NCBI GenBank assembly: GCA_003641695.1 | Contig: QNBL01000009.1 | Span: 1-20,383, forward strand | Length of the DNA stretch: 20,383 bases | Source of the DNA: Spirochaetota bacterium | GTDB taxonomy: Bacteria > Spirochaetota > Spirochaetia > B11-G9 | Reading direction: 5' to 3' | Part shown: positions 5,790 to 14,118 of the stretch, in pieces | Layout: every line of letters starts with the position of its first letter | Position numbering within the stretch: position 1 is the stretch's first letter | The notes under the pieces: model-generated | Seen by the model: the letters and a program-made list of their open reading frames with translations, nothing else | What the model was told of the DNA's origin: nothing | The model's database searches: none | Program-made: the position numbers and the translations under genes

Positions 5790-8279
5790 ATGTATAAGGG
5801 GCTAACACAGCGAGCTAAACTAATAGTAACCGTCTACTCACAGGAAGAGGCAAAGCGGTTCAGATCAGATCAGCTTTTACCGGAGCATATACTCCTGGCA
5901 ATAATAAAAGAGGGTGAAGGAACAGGTTTAAAGGTCTTAAAGTCTTTAAAGATAAATCCTGTTGAGCTGCAGCTGGAGATAGAAAAGGGAATACCGAGAA
6001 AACATTCAGGGTACATCCTGGGGGACGTATCTCTTTCAAGAAGAGGTACAAGAATTATTGAAGACTCTGCTGAGGAAGCAAAGGCCCTGGGTCATGAGTA
6101 CATAGGTACAGAACATTTCATTCTTGCAGCCATCAAGGAGCAGGGGAGTATTCTCCAGCGTTTTCTCGGTAAAAACGGAGTGTCGTACAATGACTATCGG
6201 AAGGCGGTTATTGCCCTGCGGGGTTCCGGTTCACATTCAACCAGTAGAAATGCTAATTTTCAAGCAAAAAAGAAGAATCAGCCGGTGAACAAGAAGGGAA
6301 CTCCTACTCTGAATGACTTCTCCAGGGACCTTACGGAGTATGCCCGCAAAGGCAATCTTGACCCGGTAATAGGACGGGAGCCGGAGATTAAACGGGTTAT
6401 CCAGATTCTTGCCAGACGGACAAAAAACAATCCTGTTCTTGTCGGGGAACCCGGGGTAGGAAAGACGGCAATAGTGGAGGGGCTGGCTCAAAGAATAGTG
6501 GACGGAACAGCTCCTGATCTTCTTCTTGGTAAACGGGTGTTAACCCTGGATATTGCTTCACTCATCGCGGGGACAAAATACAGGGGTGAGTTTGAAGAAC
6601 GTCTTAAGCGGGTAATGAAAGAGATTCGGAACGACGGAAATGTAATCCTTTTTATTGATGAACTGCATACAATAATAGGTGCCGGCGGTGCTGAGGGGGC
6701 CATTGATGCATCTAATATGCTGAAGCCTGCCCTTTCCAGAGGTGAGATTCAGTGTATTGGCGCAACTACTTTAAGTGAATACCGGAAATATATTGAAAAA
6801 GATTCTGCTTTAGAGAGAAGATTTCAGAGTATTTTTGTGGGTGAACCTACGGTGGAAGATACCATTAAAATACTTAATGGTATCAAAAAACAGTATGAAG
6901 ATCATCATAATGTTGAATATGAAGAAAAGGCTGTCACTGCAGCTGCTGTGCTCTCGCACAGGTACATCTCAGACAGGTTCCTTCCGGACAAAGCAATTGA
7001 TTTACTTGATGAAGCAGGAGCGGTAAAAAGAATTAGCAATACCGTGCGGCCGGACAGTATCAGGAAAATGGAGGAGGAGATCGAAGAACTCACTTTAAAA
7101 AAGATTGAACTGGTCAACAATCAGGACTATGAGAGGGCAGCGGCGGTCAGAGATCAGGTTCGCCAGCTTAAGCTCGAAATGGATAAAAAACTCAACGACT
7201 GGAATAGTTCCATGAAAGTGGAAAAGGCAACAGTCTATGAAACCGATATAGATGAGATAATATCCAGTATAACCGGGATACCTGCAGCAAGGATTGCTGA
7301 GAGTGAATCGGAAAAGCTCCTTCAGATTGAAAGTGAACTGCATAAAACAGTAATAGGACAGAACGAAGCAATAGCAGCAATTGCATCAAGTATACGGAGG
7401 TCGAGAACAGGACTTTCTTCTCCGGGCAGACCTTTGGGGTCATTTATATTCCTGGGTCCAACCGGAGTTGGGAAGACGCTTCTTGCAAAAACCCTTGCGC
7501 AGTTTCTTTTTGGGAAAGAAGATGCGCTTATAAGGATAGATATGTCTGATTTTATGGAAAAACATAACATCAGCAGACTGGTTGGTGCGCCTCCCGGGTA
7601 TGTAGGATACGAAGAGGGAGGGCTCCTCACCGAGAAGGTTAGGAGAAGACCCTACAGTGTTATCCTTCTTGATGAGATTGAAAAGGCACATCCAGATGTC
7701 TTTAACCTGCTGCTTCAGCTTCTGGAGGAAGGAGAGCTTCAGGATAACCTGGGACACAAGGTTTCTTTCAAGAATACTGTTCTCATTATGACTTCAAATG
7801 CAGGAGCCAGGGAAATCTCCCAGGAAAATTCTCTTGGATTCAAATCCGGCGATGGAATACTGAGTTACTCCGAGATAAGGGCATCTGCTTTAAACGAACT
7901 CCGGCTTCAATTTCGCCCTGAGTTTATAAACAGGGTGGACGAGATTGTCGTCTTCAGTAGTCTGAATAGAGACGAGATAAGAAATATTGTGGATATTCTT
8001 CTTGATGAGATTAAGTTGAGACTTCTGGAGATGAATATTATCCTGGAATTAAAGAAAAGTGCCAGAGAGTATCTGGTTGATAACGGGTATGATCCGAAGT
8101 TCGGCGCCCGGCCGTTAAGAAGAATAATTCAAAAAGAGATAGAAGATCCCCTGTCCGTTCAAATCCTTGAAGGGAAATGTCCTGCAGGAAGCAGGGTTAC
8201 CGCAGGGGTGCGCAAAGGGCATCTGTCTTTTGCGATAGATAAACCAAAAACAGTAGAAGCTAAATCACCGGTTGTATAA
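5790..8279 (+). CDS. clpC: ClpC: AAA+ unfoldase of the Clp protease
   Basis: This 829-residue protein is a full-length ClpC, the cytoplasmic ATPase that unfolds marked proteins and feeds them to ClpP. It has a double Clp-N repeat (residues about 1-145), an AAA domain with Walker A GEPGVGKT (219-226) and Walker B DE at 290-291, and a middle domain with a UVR-like motif (about 425-465, QDYERAAAVRDQV). The second AAA domain has GPTGVGKT (556-563), DE at 628-629 and a C-terminal FGARPLRR segment. The LGF tripeptide at 682-684 is at the ClpP-docking loop, so ClpP partnership is expected. The Clp-N glutamates that bind phosphoarginine in B. subtilis ClpC (E32, E106) correspond to E32 and E108 here. 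The gene sits 15 bases after mcsB and 2 bases before rnz. All catalytic motifs appear intact. Confidence 0.96.
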   Translation: MYKGLTQRAKLIVTVYSQEEAKRFRSDQLLPEHILLAIIKEGEGTGLKVLKSLKINPVELQLEIEKGIPRKHSGYILGDVSLSRRGTRIIEDSAEEAKALGHEYIGTEHFILAAIKEQGSILQRFLGKNGVSYNDYRKAVIALRGSGSHSTSRNANFQAKKKNQPVNKKGTPTLNDFSRDLTEYARKGNLDPVIGREPEIKRVIQILARRTKNNPVLVGEPGVGKTAIVEGLAQRIVDGTAPDLLLGKRVLTLDIASLIAGTKYRGEFEERLKRVMKEIRNDGNVILFIDELHTIIGAGGAEGAIDASNMLKPALSRGEIQCIGATTLSEYRKYIEKDSALERRFQSIFVGEPTVEDTIKILNGIKKQYEDHHNVEYEEKAVTAAAVLSHRYISDRFLPDKAIDLLDEAGAVKRISNTVRPDSIRKMEEEIEELTLKKIELVNNQDYERAAAVRDQVRQLKLEMDKKLNDWNSSMKVEKATVYETDIDEIISSITGIPAARIAESESEKLLQIESELHKTVIGQNEAIAAIASSIRRSRTGLSSPGRPLGSFIFLGPTGVGKTLLAKTLAQFLFGKEDALIRIDMSDFMEKHNISRLVGAPPGYVGYEEGGLLTEKVRRRPYSVILLDEIEKAHPDVFNLLLQLLEEGELQDNLGHKVSFKNTVLIMTSNAGAREISQENSLGFKSGDGILSYSEIRASALNELRLQFRPEFINRVDEIVVFSSLNRDEIRNIVDILLDEIKLRLLEMNIILELKKSAREYLVDNGYDPKFGARPLRRIIQKEIEDPLSVQILEGKCPAGSRVTAGVRKGHLSFAIDKPKTVEAKSPVV

Positions 8280-8281
8280 TT

Positions 8282-9211
8282 ATGAATTTAGAATTATTTA
8301 TTCTCGGTACAGGGGGTATGATGCCCCTGCCCGGGAGATTTCTCACATCAGCTCTCCTCAGGAGAGAAGGAGAACTTTTCCTTTTTGACTGTGGTGAGGG
8401 GACTCAGGTCTCTTTACGAAAGCTTAATTTAAAATGGAAGAAAATTTCGGTAATTTTTATCAGTCACACTCACGCCGATCATGTTACCGGTCTTCCTGGA
8501 ATCCTTATGCTTTCCAGCCAGGTTGAACGGGATGAGCCGTTGTACATAATTGGTCCGCCGAATATCAGGGAGTACGTGGAGTCCAGCAGGAAAGCCCTGG
8601 ATATGTATATAAACTACGAGATTATTGTCAAGGAGATTACCGAACCCGGAATTGTATACGAAGGAGACGGTTATTCGGTAAAGGCATTTTCACTGCGGCA
8701 TACAAAACCCTGTTTTGGATACTCTCTAATAGAAGATCCCCGGCCCGGTGTTTTTAATCCCGAAGCTGCCCGGAACCTTTCCGTTCCCATAGAACCATTA
8801 TGGGCACGGCTGCAGTCAGGTGAAAATGTTACTTTGGAGAATGGAAACATTGTTACACCGGAGATGGTTCTCGGAGCGAAAAGAAAGGGGAGAAAGTTTT
8901 CTTTTGTTACCGATACCAAATACTTTGGCGGAATAAAGGATAATGTAAAGGATTCGGACCTTTTTATCTGTGAAGGGATGTTCAGGGATGAGCTGAAGGA
9001 AAGTGCTGCGGAAAAGAAGCATATGACTGCCACCCAGGCAGCTACCATTGCTAAAGAAGCAGGAGGTGTCAAAAAAATGGGTCTAATCCATTACAGCCCG
9101 AGGTACACCGAATACGATTTAAGATTTCTTGTGAAAGAAGCCAGAATTATCTTTCCCGATACCTTTCTTTCCCGGGACGGTCAAGCCATAAACATCCCTT
9201 TTGAGGACTAA
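8282..9211 (+). CDS. rnz: Ribonuclease Z (tRNA 3'-processing endonuclease)
   Basis: This 309-residue protein matches the short-form RNase Z (ElaC) of the metallo-beta-lactamase fold, which removes 3' trailers from precursor tRNAs. Metal ligands are visible: HTHADH at 62-67, H140 (RHTKPCFGY), D211 (FVTDTK) and H270 (LIHYSPRY). The start has GTGGMMPLPGR and FDCGEGTQ, as is usual in this family, and the segment with GAKRKGRKFSFVTDT fits the region before the metal-binding Asp. Length is typical. It begins two bases after clpC without a clear ribosome-binding site and shares one base with the next gene, so translational coupling is likely. All expected active-site residues are present. Confidence 0.95.
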   Translation: MNLELFILGTGGMMPLPGRFLTSALLRREGELFLFDCGEGTQVSLRKLNLKWKKISVIFISHTHADHVTGLPGILMLSSQVERDEPLYIIGPPNIREYVESSRKALDMYINYEIIVKEITEPGIVYEGDGYSVKAFSLRHTKPCFGYSLIEDPRPGVFNPEAARNLSVPIEPLWARLQSGENVTLENGNIVTPEMVLGAKRKGRKFSFVTDTKYFGGIKDNVKDSDLFICEGMFRDELKESAAEKKHMTATQAATIAKEAGGVKKMGLIHYSPRYTEYDLRFLVKEARIIFPDTFLSRDGQAINIPFED

Positions 9212-9882
9212 TGGTGGTATCTGTCAATAATATTTCCCGAAATTACGGCTCAAAAAAAGTATTGGAGAATATAAGTTTCACGCTTGCAAATAACGGTGTT
9301 TACGGCTTTTTAGGACCGAACGGAGCCGGAAAATCAACACTTTTAAAGATTATTTCCGGTTTTAAGTATCCTGATGAGGGGACGGTACGTACCGGATCGT
9401 TAATTGGGTACCTTCCGGAAAATTCCCCCCTGGACAGGAATCTTTCGGTTTACGAATTCCTTTTTCTTTTTGCATCTATGAAGGGACTCAAGGGGATGGA
9501 AAAAACTGCAGAGATCCAAAGGGTGGTTGATCTGTGCTCCATACAGGATGTTGCATGTTTCAGAATGGATACTCTCTCCAGGGGGTACAGGCAACGGACG
9601 GGACTTGCCCAGGCTCTTTTAAATCATCCCGGAATACTTCTCCTGGATGAACCTCTTTCGGGACTGGATCCGGAACAGGTAGTCAGCGTCCGTAAAATAA
9701 TAAAAAATGCTGCAGAAGAAAGTATTGTTTTAATTTCCTCCCATAATTTGAAGGAATTGGAGCAGATGAGCAGCCGGATATTCATAATGAACAAAGGAAG
9801 GATTGAAGCACAGACAGAAATTTCCGATGACTTCAACCTTGAAGAGTTTTATTTGAAGACGATTGGAAGTTTTTTGCAATGA
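9211..9882 (+). CDS. ABC transporter ATPase, Gld (GldA)-type
   Basis: This 223-residue ATPase has Walker A GPNGAGKST (35-43), the signature LSRGYRQR (122-129), Walker B ILLLDEP with D146/E147, and the H-loop His at 178 (SSHN). The LSxGYRQR signature and the short length are typical of GldA-like ATPases that energise ABC-2 type exporters. Its ATG overlaps the rnz stop by one base, and it shares four bases with the permease gene after it. With the next three genes it forms a Gld-type module as found in many non-gliding bacteria. The transported substrate is not known, and gliding cannot be concluded from it. Confidence 0.9.
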   Translation: MVVSVNNISRNYGSKKVLENISFTLANNGVYGFLGPNGAGKSTLLKIISGFKYPDEGTVRTGSLIGYLPENSPLDRNLSVYEFLFLFASMKGLKGMEKTAEIQRVVDLCSIQDVACFRMDTLSRGYRQRTGLAQALLNHPGILLLDEPLSGLDPEQVVSVRKIIKNAAEESIVLISSHNLKELEQMSSRIFIMNKGRIEAQTEISDDFNLEEFYLKTIGSFLQ

Positions 9883-10601
9883 GAGAAGCTTACTATGTAT
9901 TTAGAAGAGATATAAAAAGATTTTACCGATCCTGGGGAGCCTATCTTCTTTATTTTTCTTTTTTAATGCTTACTTCGCTCTGGGTATATAGAATTGATAA
10001 TTTTCTTGTCCGCAACCGGGCTGATTTTACCAGTTATTTTTCGATATTTCCCTATATCCTTTCTGTTATAATTCCTGCTTTAACTATGGGTATTCTCGCA
10101 GAAGAAAAAAACAGAGGCACCTATGAACTGCTACTAACCCAGGGATTCAGCGTATATTCATTGGCAGTAGGAAAGTATGCTGCGGTTTTGGTTCAAATCA
10201 CCGTAATGATTATTCTTACAATTCCGGTCCCTCTCTCTCTCGTCAGTCTCGGTATTTTTGATCCTGGAAGAATTCTTGCCCGCTATATCGGAGTACTGCT
10301 GTTTTCATCAACACTGGCAAGTTTGGGGCTGTACATTTCTGCCTTATGTAAAAAACAGGTTCAGGCTTTTATTCTCTCTTTGCTGATGCTGCTCATTGCG
10401 GCATTACCCCGGGCGGTTTTAAGTATATCGGCTGGAGGAGGAACAGCTGCAGAAGTCTTGAGAATTGTTTCTCCGTGGTATCACCTTACTTCTTTCTCAA
10501 AGGGGCTGCTGGACAGCAGGGACCTGGTTTACTACGGTGCAACGACAGTTTTCTTTATCTTTCTGACCATACGAAGGATTAATCTGGAGCGTTGGTCGTG
10601 A
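9879..10601 (+). CDS. ABC-2 type permease, GldF-like
   Basis: This 240-residue membrane protein has about six predicted membrane spans. They include AYLLYFSFLMLTSLWVY, IFPYILSVIIPALTMGILA, ITVMIILTIPVPLSLVSLGI and YYGATTVFFIFLTI. The cytoplasmic stretch EEKNRGTYELLLTQGFSV after the second span is the characteristic ABC-2/GldF motif (E-x-x-x-x-G-T-x-E-x-L). It would form the channel energised by the preceding ATPase. The start overlaps the ATPase stop as ATGA, and the end overlaps the next gene as GTGA, both signs of coupled translation. Confidence 0.88.
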   Translation: MREAYYVFRRDIKRFYRSWGAYLLYFSFLMLTSLWVYRIDNFLVRNRADFTSYFSIFPYILSVIIPALTMGILAEEKNRGTYELLLTQGFSVYSLAVGKYAAVLVQITVMIILTIPVPLSLVSLGIFDPGRILARYIGVLLFSSTLASLGLYISALCKKQVQAFILSLLMLLIAALPRAVLSISAGGGTAAEVLRIVSPWYHLTSFSKGLLDSRDLVYYGATTVFFIFLTIRRINLERWS

Positions 10602-12100
10602 ATAGGCTGAAGAGACACGAAATATTTTTATCAATTGCAGGCACAGCAGTTTTTATTATTGTTATGATCTATGGTTACTTATTTTACTTCCGGCTGGATA
10701 TAACCGACACAAAGGCATATTCCCTTACAAAGATATCCAGGTCCATAAGCAAAGATATTCCCCAGCCGGTCAGGATAACCTATTATAAAACAAAGGGCAT
10801 CGATGGAATTTTCCCCGGTACGACTGATGTAATACCTCTTCTGGATGAGTTTGTGAGAGCATCAGGCGGAAAGATAAGTCTTAAAATTGTTGACCCGGAT
10901 TCTATCGGTGATGAAAAATATTTTGAGACTGAAGGAATAGCTTCCCGGCAAGTGAGGATAGTCAGGGATAACAAGAAGTTTGATTTGAAGGTTTATTCCA
11001 CTATTACAATCAGTTTTCTTGACCGGAAAAAGGTTATCAACTTTGTCTATGACATCTCCAGCCTGGAGTATCAGGTGGTAAGTGCCATCAGGGAGTTGGT
11101 TCAGAACAGGAGACGGGTAATCGGCCTCCTGTTGGGGGATAAGTCCCGCAGTTTCGATAAAGATTACACCATGCTGACCGGAACCTTAAGCAGGGATTTT
11201 GATCTGGTACCTGTAGATTCTGCAAATCCCTCCACCATTGGATTGAACGTACTTCTGGTTATGGGAAGCAGGGATATAACCATCAAGGATACAAATGAAA
11301 TAAGGGGTTTTATTGAAAAAGGCGGAAATGTATTTTTTGCTGCTGAGGGAGTGTCTGTTGATGTACATAACAACTTTTCTGCGGAGCCGGTTAAAGATAA
11401 TCCGCTTTTAAAGCTGCTTGCAGACTACGGGGTATCTGTCAAAAACACTCTGGTTATTGATCCTCTCGAGCCGAAGGACTTGAGAATACCAAAACCTTTT
11501 TACGGCGATATTGCGTGGAAAACAATTGGACCATATCCGGAATGGATATCAGTCAGGAATACGGTTTCAAAGGATAATCCGGTAACTGCCCATTTCGCAG
11601 GAGTGGATCTTCTGTGGGCAAGTCCCCTCAGTCTGGATAAAGAGAAGAATGACGGAAGCAGTGTCTTATTTACAAGTTCTACCCTCGCCTGGGAGATGAG
11701 AGACCCCCTTACCACTGATCCTTTTACCACTGAACAGTACGGTGAGGGTAAGGGAGAAACTCATTCAGTGTACGTTCTGGGAGTTTCAATCATAAAAGGT
11801 AACTCGCGAATGATTGTTGTGGGAGATTCCGATTTTTTGTCTGATTTGATAACCTGGAGCGAAAGCTATAAGAACATGAATTTTATTCTTGATTCAGTTG
11901 ATTGGTTATCCCAAAATGAGGATTTCATGGAAATCAGAACCAGGAGGAATGTTAACAGACGTCTCGATACCCTCGATATGGGGCGAAGTCTGGCTGTATA
12001 TAACCTTTCTGCTTTTATAAATCTTGTTTTGATACCGGTACTTGTTTTGATCGTCGGGTTTATAAAAGTGAGAAAGAAACGAAAGCAAAATGAAAAGTAA
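10598..12100 (+). CDS. GldG-like ABC transporter auxiliary protein
   Basis: This roughly 500-residue protein has an N-terminal membrane anchor (about residues 10-30, IFLSIAGTAVFIIVMIYGYL), a large extracytoplasmic domain and a second anchor near the C-terminus (LVLIPVLVLIVGFI) followed by a basic tail. The sequence RLDITDTKAYSLTKISRSI just after the first anchor and the later GDSDFLSD segment are typical of the GldG / ABC_transp_aux family. I chose GTG at 10598 because GGAG (10586-10589) is eight bases upstream and it overlaps the permease stop as GTGA. A TTG at 10592 would sit too close to that site. The protein probably works with the ATPase and permease before it; its biochemical role is unknown. 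Confidence 0.82.
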   Translation: MNRLKRHEIFLSIAGTAVFIIVMIYGYLFYFRLDITDTKAYSLTKISRSISKDIPQPVRITYYKTKGIDGIFPGTTDVIPLLDEFVRASGGKISLKIVDPDSIGDEKYFETEGIASRQVRIVRDNKKFDLKVYSTITISFLDRKKVINFVYDISSLEYQVVSAIRELVQNRRRVIGLLLGDKSRSFDKDYTMLTGTLSRDFDLVPVDSANPSTIGLNVLLVMGSRDITIKDTNEIRGFIEKGGNVFFAAEGVSVDVHNNFSAEPVKDNPLLKLLADYGVSVKNTLVIDPLEPKDLRIPKPFYGDIAWKTIGPYPEWISVRNTVSKDNPVTAHFAGVDLLWASPLSLDKEKNDGSSVLFTSSTLAWEMRDPLTTDPFTTEQYGEGKGETHSVYVLGVSIIKGNSRMIVVGDSDFLSDLITWSESYKNMNFILDSVDWLSQNEDFMEIRTRRNVNRRLDTLDMGRSLAVYNLSAFINLVLIPVLVLIVGFIKVRKKRKQNEK

Positions 12101-12983
12101 AAGTATCGTTATCCTTTTCTCTGTGTTGCTGCTTATTTCCGGAATAATCGTGCTTAGAAAGCCCTCTTCCCGTTCTCTGCTTTCTTCCCGATTTATCGGT
12201 ACAGTCAGCTCTGTTACCATGGAATGCAGGGGGGGGAGTTATACGCTGATAAAACGAGACAGGGATTGGTTCCTTGAGGAAGGAAATGTTCTTTTTATCT
12301 GCAAAAACGGAATTGTTGATGATTTTCTTGAAAAGCTCTACGGTTTGGAAATTATTGAAACAGCTGGAAGTTCCAGGGAGGTTTGGGGAGATCTCGGGGT
12401 GGCTGAAAACAATCACCATTCAACTACCCTGAAAAACGGTAATGAGACAGTGAAGCTGTTTTGGGGTAAAAAGAGTGCCGGAGGGAGAGAGATTTTTATC
12501 CGTAGAAACAATGAAGAGTCAGTCTATGTTACCGCTTTCCCGGGGAATACAATTTATACAGAAAGATGGGATTGGGCCAATTTAAAGATCATACCGTTTG
12601 ATAGTGATACATCAGAAATTATATCCCTGGTCTTTTATAGAGACGGACAGAAATACTCGATAATACGGAAGGATTTCTGGGAGTTGATGTTTTCACAGGG
12701 GACTGCCCGGCTGGATTCCGGGAAGATAAATCTTTTACTGGAAAGGATAAAGAACCTGAAGGGAGAAGCTGCCCGGCTTAAGAAGGATGGAGATGGGATG
12801 CTGCCCGCAGGTAGTCTTATTATAAATCTTGCCGGAAATACGACTTTGTCATTAATTTTCTTAAAAGATAAAAAAGACAATTACTTTGCCGCAGAAAAAG
12901 ACGGTGTTTACCTTTACAGAATAAACAGGGCAGAAAGAAACGCTGTTCTTCCCGGTTTAAAGTACCTTCTCGATCACTTTTAA
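12090..12983 (+). CDS. DUF4340-type protein of the Gld ABC module
   Basis: This 297-residue protein has an N-terminal membrane anchor or signal (about residues 5-22, SIVILFSVLLLISGIIVL) and an extracytoplasmic region. The pattern YTLIKRDRDWFLEEGN, with later VKLFWGKK, EESVYVTAF and FWELMF segments, matches the DUF4340 proteins that follow GldG in such operons. It overlaps the GldG-like gene by 11 bases, with a purine-rich GAAACGAAAG before its ATG. Function is unknown. It ends the eight-gene plus-strand run, its TAA touching the TAA of the convergent gene with no base between them. Confidence 0.75.
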   Translation: MKSKSIVILFSVLLLISGIIVLRKPSSRSLLSSRFIGTVSSVTMECRGGSYTLIKRDRDWFLEEGNVLFICKNGIVDDFLEKLYGLEIIETAGSSREVWGDLGVAENNHHSTTLKNGNETVKLFWGKKSAGGREIFIRRNNEESVYVTAFPGNTIYTERWDWANLKIIPFDSDTSEIISLVFYRDGQKYSIIRKDFWELMFSQGTARLDSGKINLLLERIKNLKGEAARLKKDGDGMLPAGSLIINLAGNTTLSLIFLKDKKDNYFAAEKDGVYLYRINRAERNAVLPGLKYLLDHF

Positions 12984-14039
12984 TTAGCCGTTTTTTGTCA
13001 GAAATTCCCGGTATTTGGCAGGGTCCGGTCTGAATCCGATTATGGTTGCGCCCTCTTCTTTTCCGGCTCTTTTAAGTGCTGCCGAAGCCTCGGAAAACAG
13101 GACATTGCCATCTACAAGTCTTCCATTTCTTGAACTGATACCGTACAGAATTGTATACCGTGTAAGAATATCAATCTTTGTAGAGATGTTTTGATCAAAA
13201 TCACGAAGCAAGGCTATTCCCTTATCGATATCGGCATTTGGAATTATTACAGCGTATAATTCAGGAGCACAGCGGTAAATAAGGTCAGAATAGATAAAGG
13301 TTTCATGCATGAGTTTTTCAAAAGAATCAATAACAGTTTTAGAGGTTTCGTCTGGAACTTTAACAAGTACCAGACTCAAGTCCTGGTCGAAAGATGCGGA
13401 CCGTTTCAGTTCGTTTGAAATCTTTGAGATACATTCAGTTTTACTATCTGACATATCTTTTTCAGCTTTTCCAACTTTTGTGTAATGAGCAACTGCGGGG
13501 CTATATTCCGGGTTCCGGCTTGATATAAGAAAAATAAAAGCGATAATGATAAATACCAATAATGCTGCAATGGCATATTTTAAAAGGGATGCAAATTGAT
13601 TAGCCTGAAGTACGGTAAACACGGCCTTTATTTGATATATCTTGCCTCTGTAGGTTGTAAAGGTTGAAAAAGCGGTATCCCTGAAGCTGTCTATCCTCTG
13701 GTCCATCCTGCCCGCTGATGCTGTCTCAATTACTGCCCCGGGATTCTTGGCAAACACATAAAGAGATTCTCCATTTTCATCAGAGATGATCAGAGATTTT
13801 AAGGAGGGGGAAGAAAGCGCCAGATTCGAAAGTTTGACAAAGTTGGAAGTTTTTGAGGAAGCACTGGTTTGGGTAAAGAGATCATCAATAACAGTTTCCG
13901 AGATAGAATCAAGCATTGTTTTTGCCTTCAAAGTGTTCAGATGCAGGTTAAAGCCCATACTGACAACCAGGTACAGAATGAGAACAGTTATAAAAACAAC
14001 GCCGAAAACGTTAAAATATACTAATTTATTATCCTTCAT
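12984..14039 (-). CDS. Membrane protein with extracytoplasmic sensor region and degenerate GGDEF domain
   Basis: This 351-residue protein has a membrane span at about 7-29, an extracytoplasmic region to about 150, a second span at about 151-173 and a cytoplasmic domain at about 195-345. The last domain follows the GGDEF fold. RCAPELYAVIIPNAD (256-270) occupies the place of the GGDEF motif and its following strand, and LFSEASAALKRAGKEEG matches the family's C-terminal helix (usually Ad-AlyrAK-x-G). The GG(D/E)EF signature is replaced by APEL, so diguanylate cyclase activity is not expected; a sensing or scaffold role is possible. A TATAAT box ends six bases before the ATG, and no ribosome-binding site is seen. 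I do not recognise a named family. Confidence 0.65.
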   Translation of the reverse strand: MKDNKLVYFNVFGVVFITVLILYLVVSMGFNLHLNTLKAKTMLDSISETVIDDLFTQTSASSKTSNFVKLSNLALSSPSLKSLIISDENGESLYVFAKNPGAVIETASAGRMDQRIDSFRDTAFSTFTTYRGKIYQIKAVFTVLQANQFASLLKYAIAALLVFIIIAFIFLISSRNPEYSPAVAHYTKVGKAEKDMSDSKTECISKISNELKRSASFDQDLSLVLVKVPDETSKTVIDSFEKLMHETFIYSDLIYRCAPELYAVIIPNADIDKGIALLRDFDQNISTKIDILTRYTILYGISSRNGRLVDGNVLFSEASAALKRAGKEEGATIIGFRPDPAKYREFLTKNG

Positions 14040-14045
14040 GTGACT

Positions 14046-14051
14046 ATTATA
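14046..14051 (-). promoter_or_regulatory. TATAAT box six bases before the ATG of the degenerate-GGDEF gene
   Basis: On the minus strand a perfect -10 box TATAAT is followed by six bases and then the ATG (A at 14039). Transcription would be expected to begin at or next to the ATG, and no Shine-Dalgarno sequence precedes it, so the mRNA may be leaderless. The -35 region is weak, TTTTAA at 17 bases. Confidence 0.45.
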
Positions 14052-14098
14052 AGCAGGAATTCACGATTTTAAAACCTTTTTTCTTTTCTTTTTACATT

Positions 14099-14110
14099 TA
14101 AAATTATATC
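14099..14110 (+). promoter_or_regulatory. Weak -10-like element before the MEMO-family gene
   Basis: TAAAAT (14099-14104) and overlapping TATATC (14105-14110) lie just before the ATG at 14119, preceded by a pyrimidine-rich tract from about 14075 to 14095. No convincing -35 is seen. GAAGG ends only one base before the ATG, too close for a normal ribosome-binding site. The leader would be very short. This is weak evidence only. Confidence 0.25.
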
Positions 14111-14118
14111 CTGAAGGT

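Noticed and set aside
8170..8184. CCTGC/GCAGG inverted repeat near the end of clpC as a terminator
   Set aside because: It has short arms, no T-tract, lies over 90 bases before the stop codon, and the next genes are tightly linked.
9211..12983. Evidence for gliding motility from the Gld-type genes
   Set aside because: GldA/F/G-like ABC modules are widespread in bacteria that do not glide, and no other gliding gene is present.
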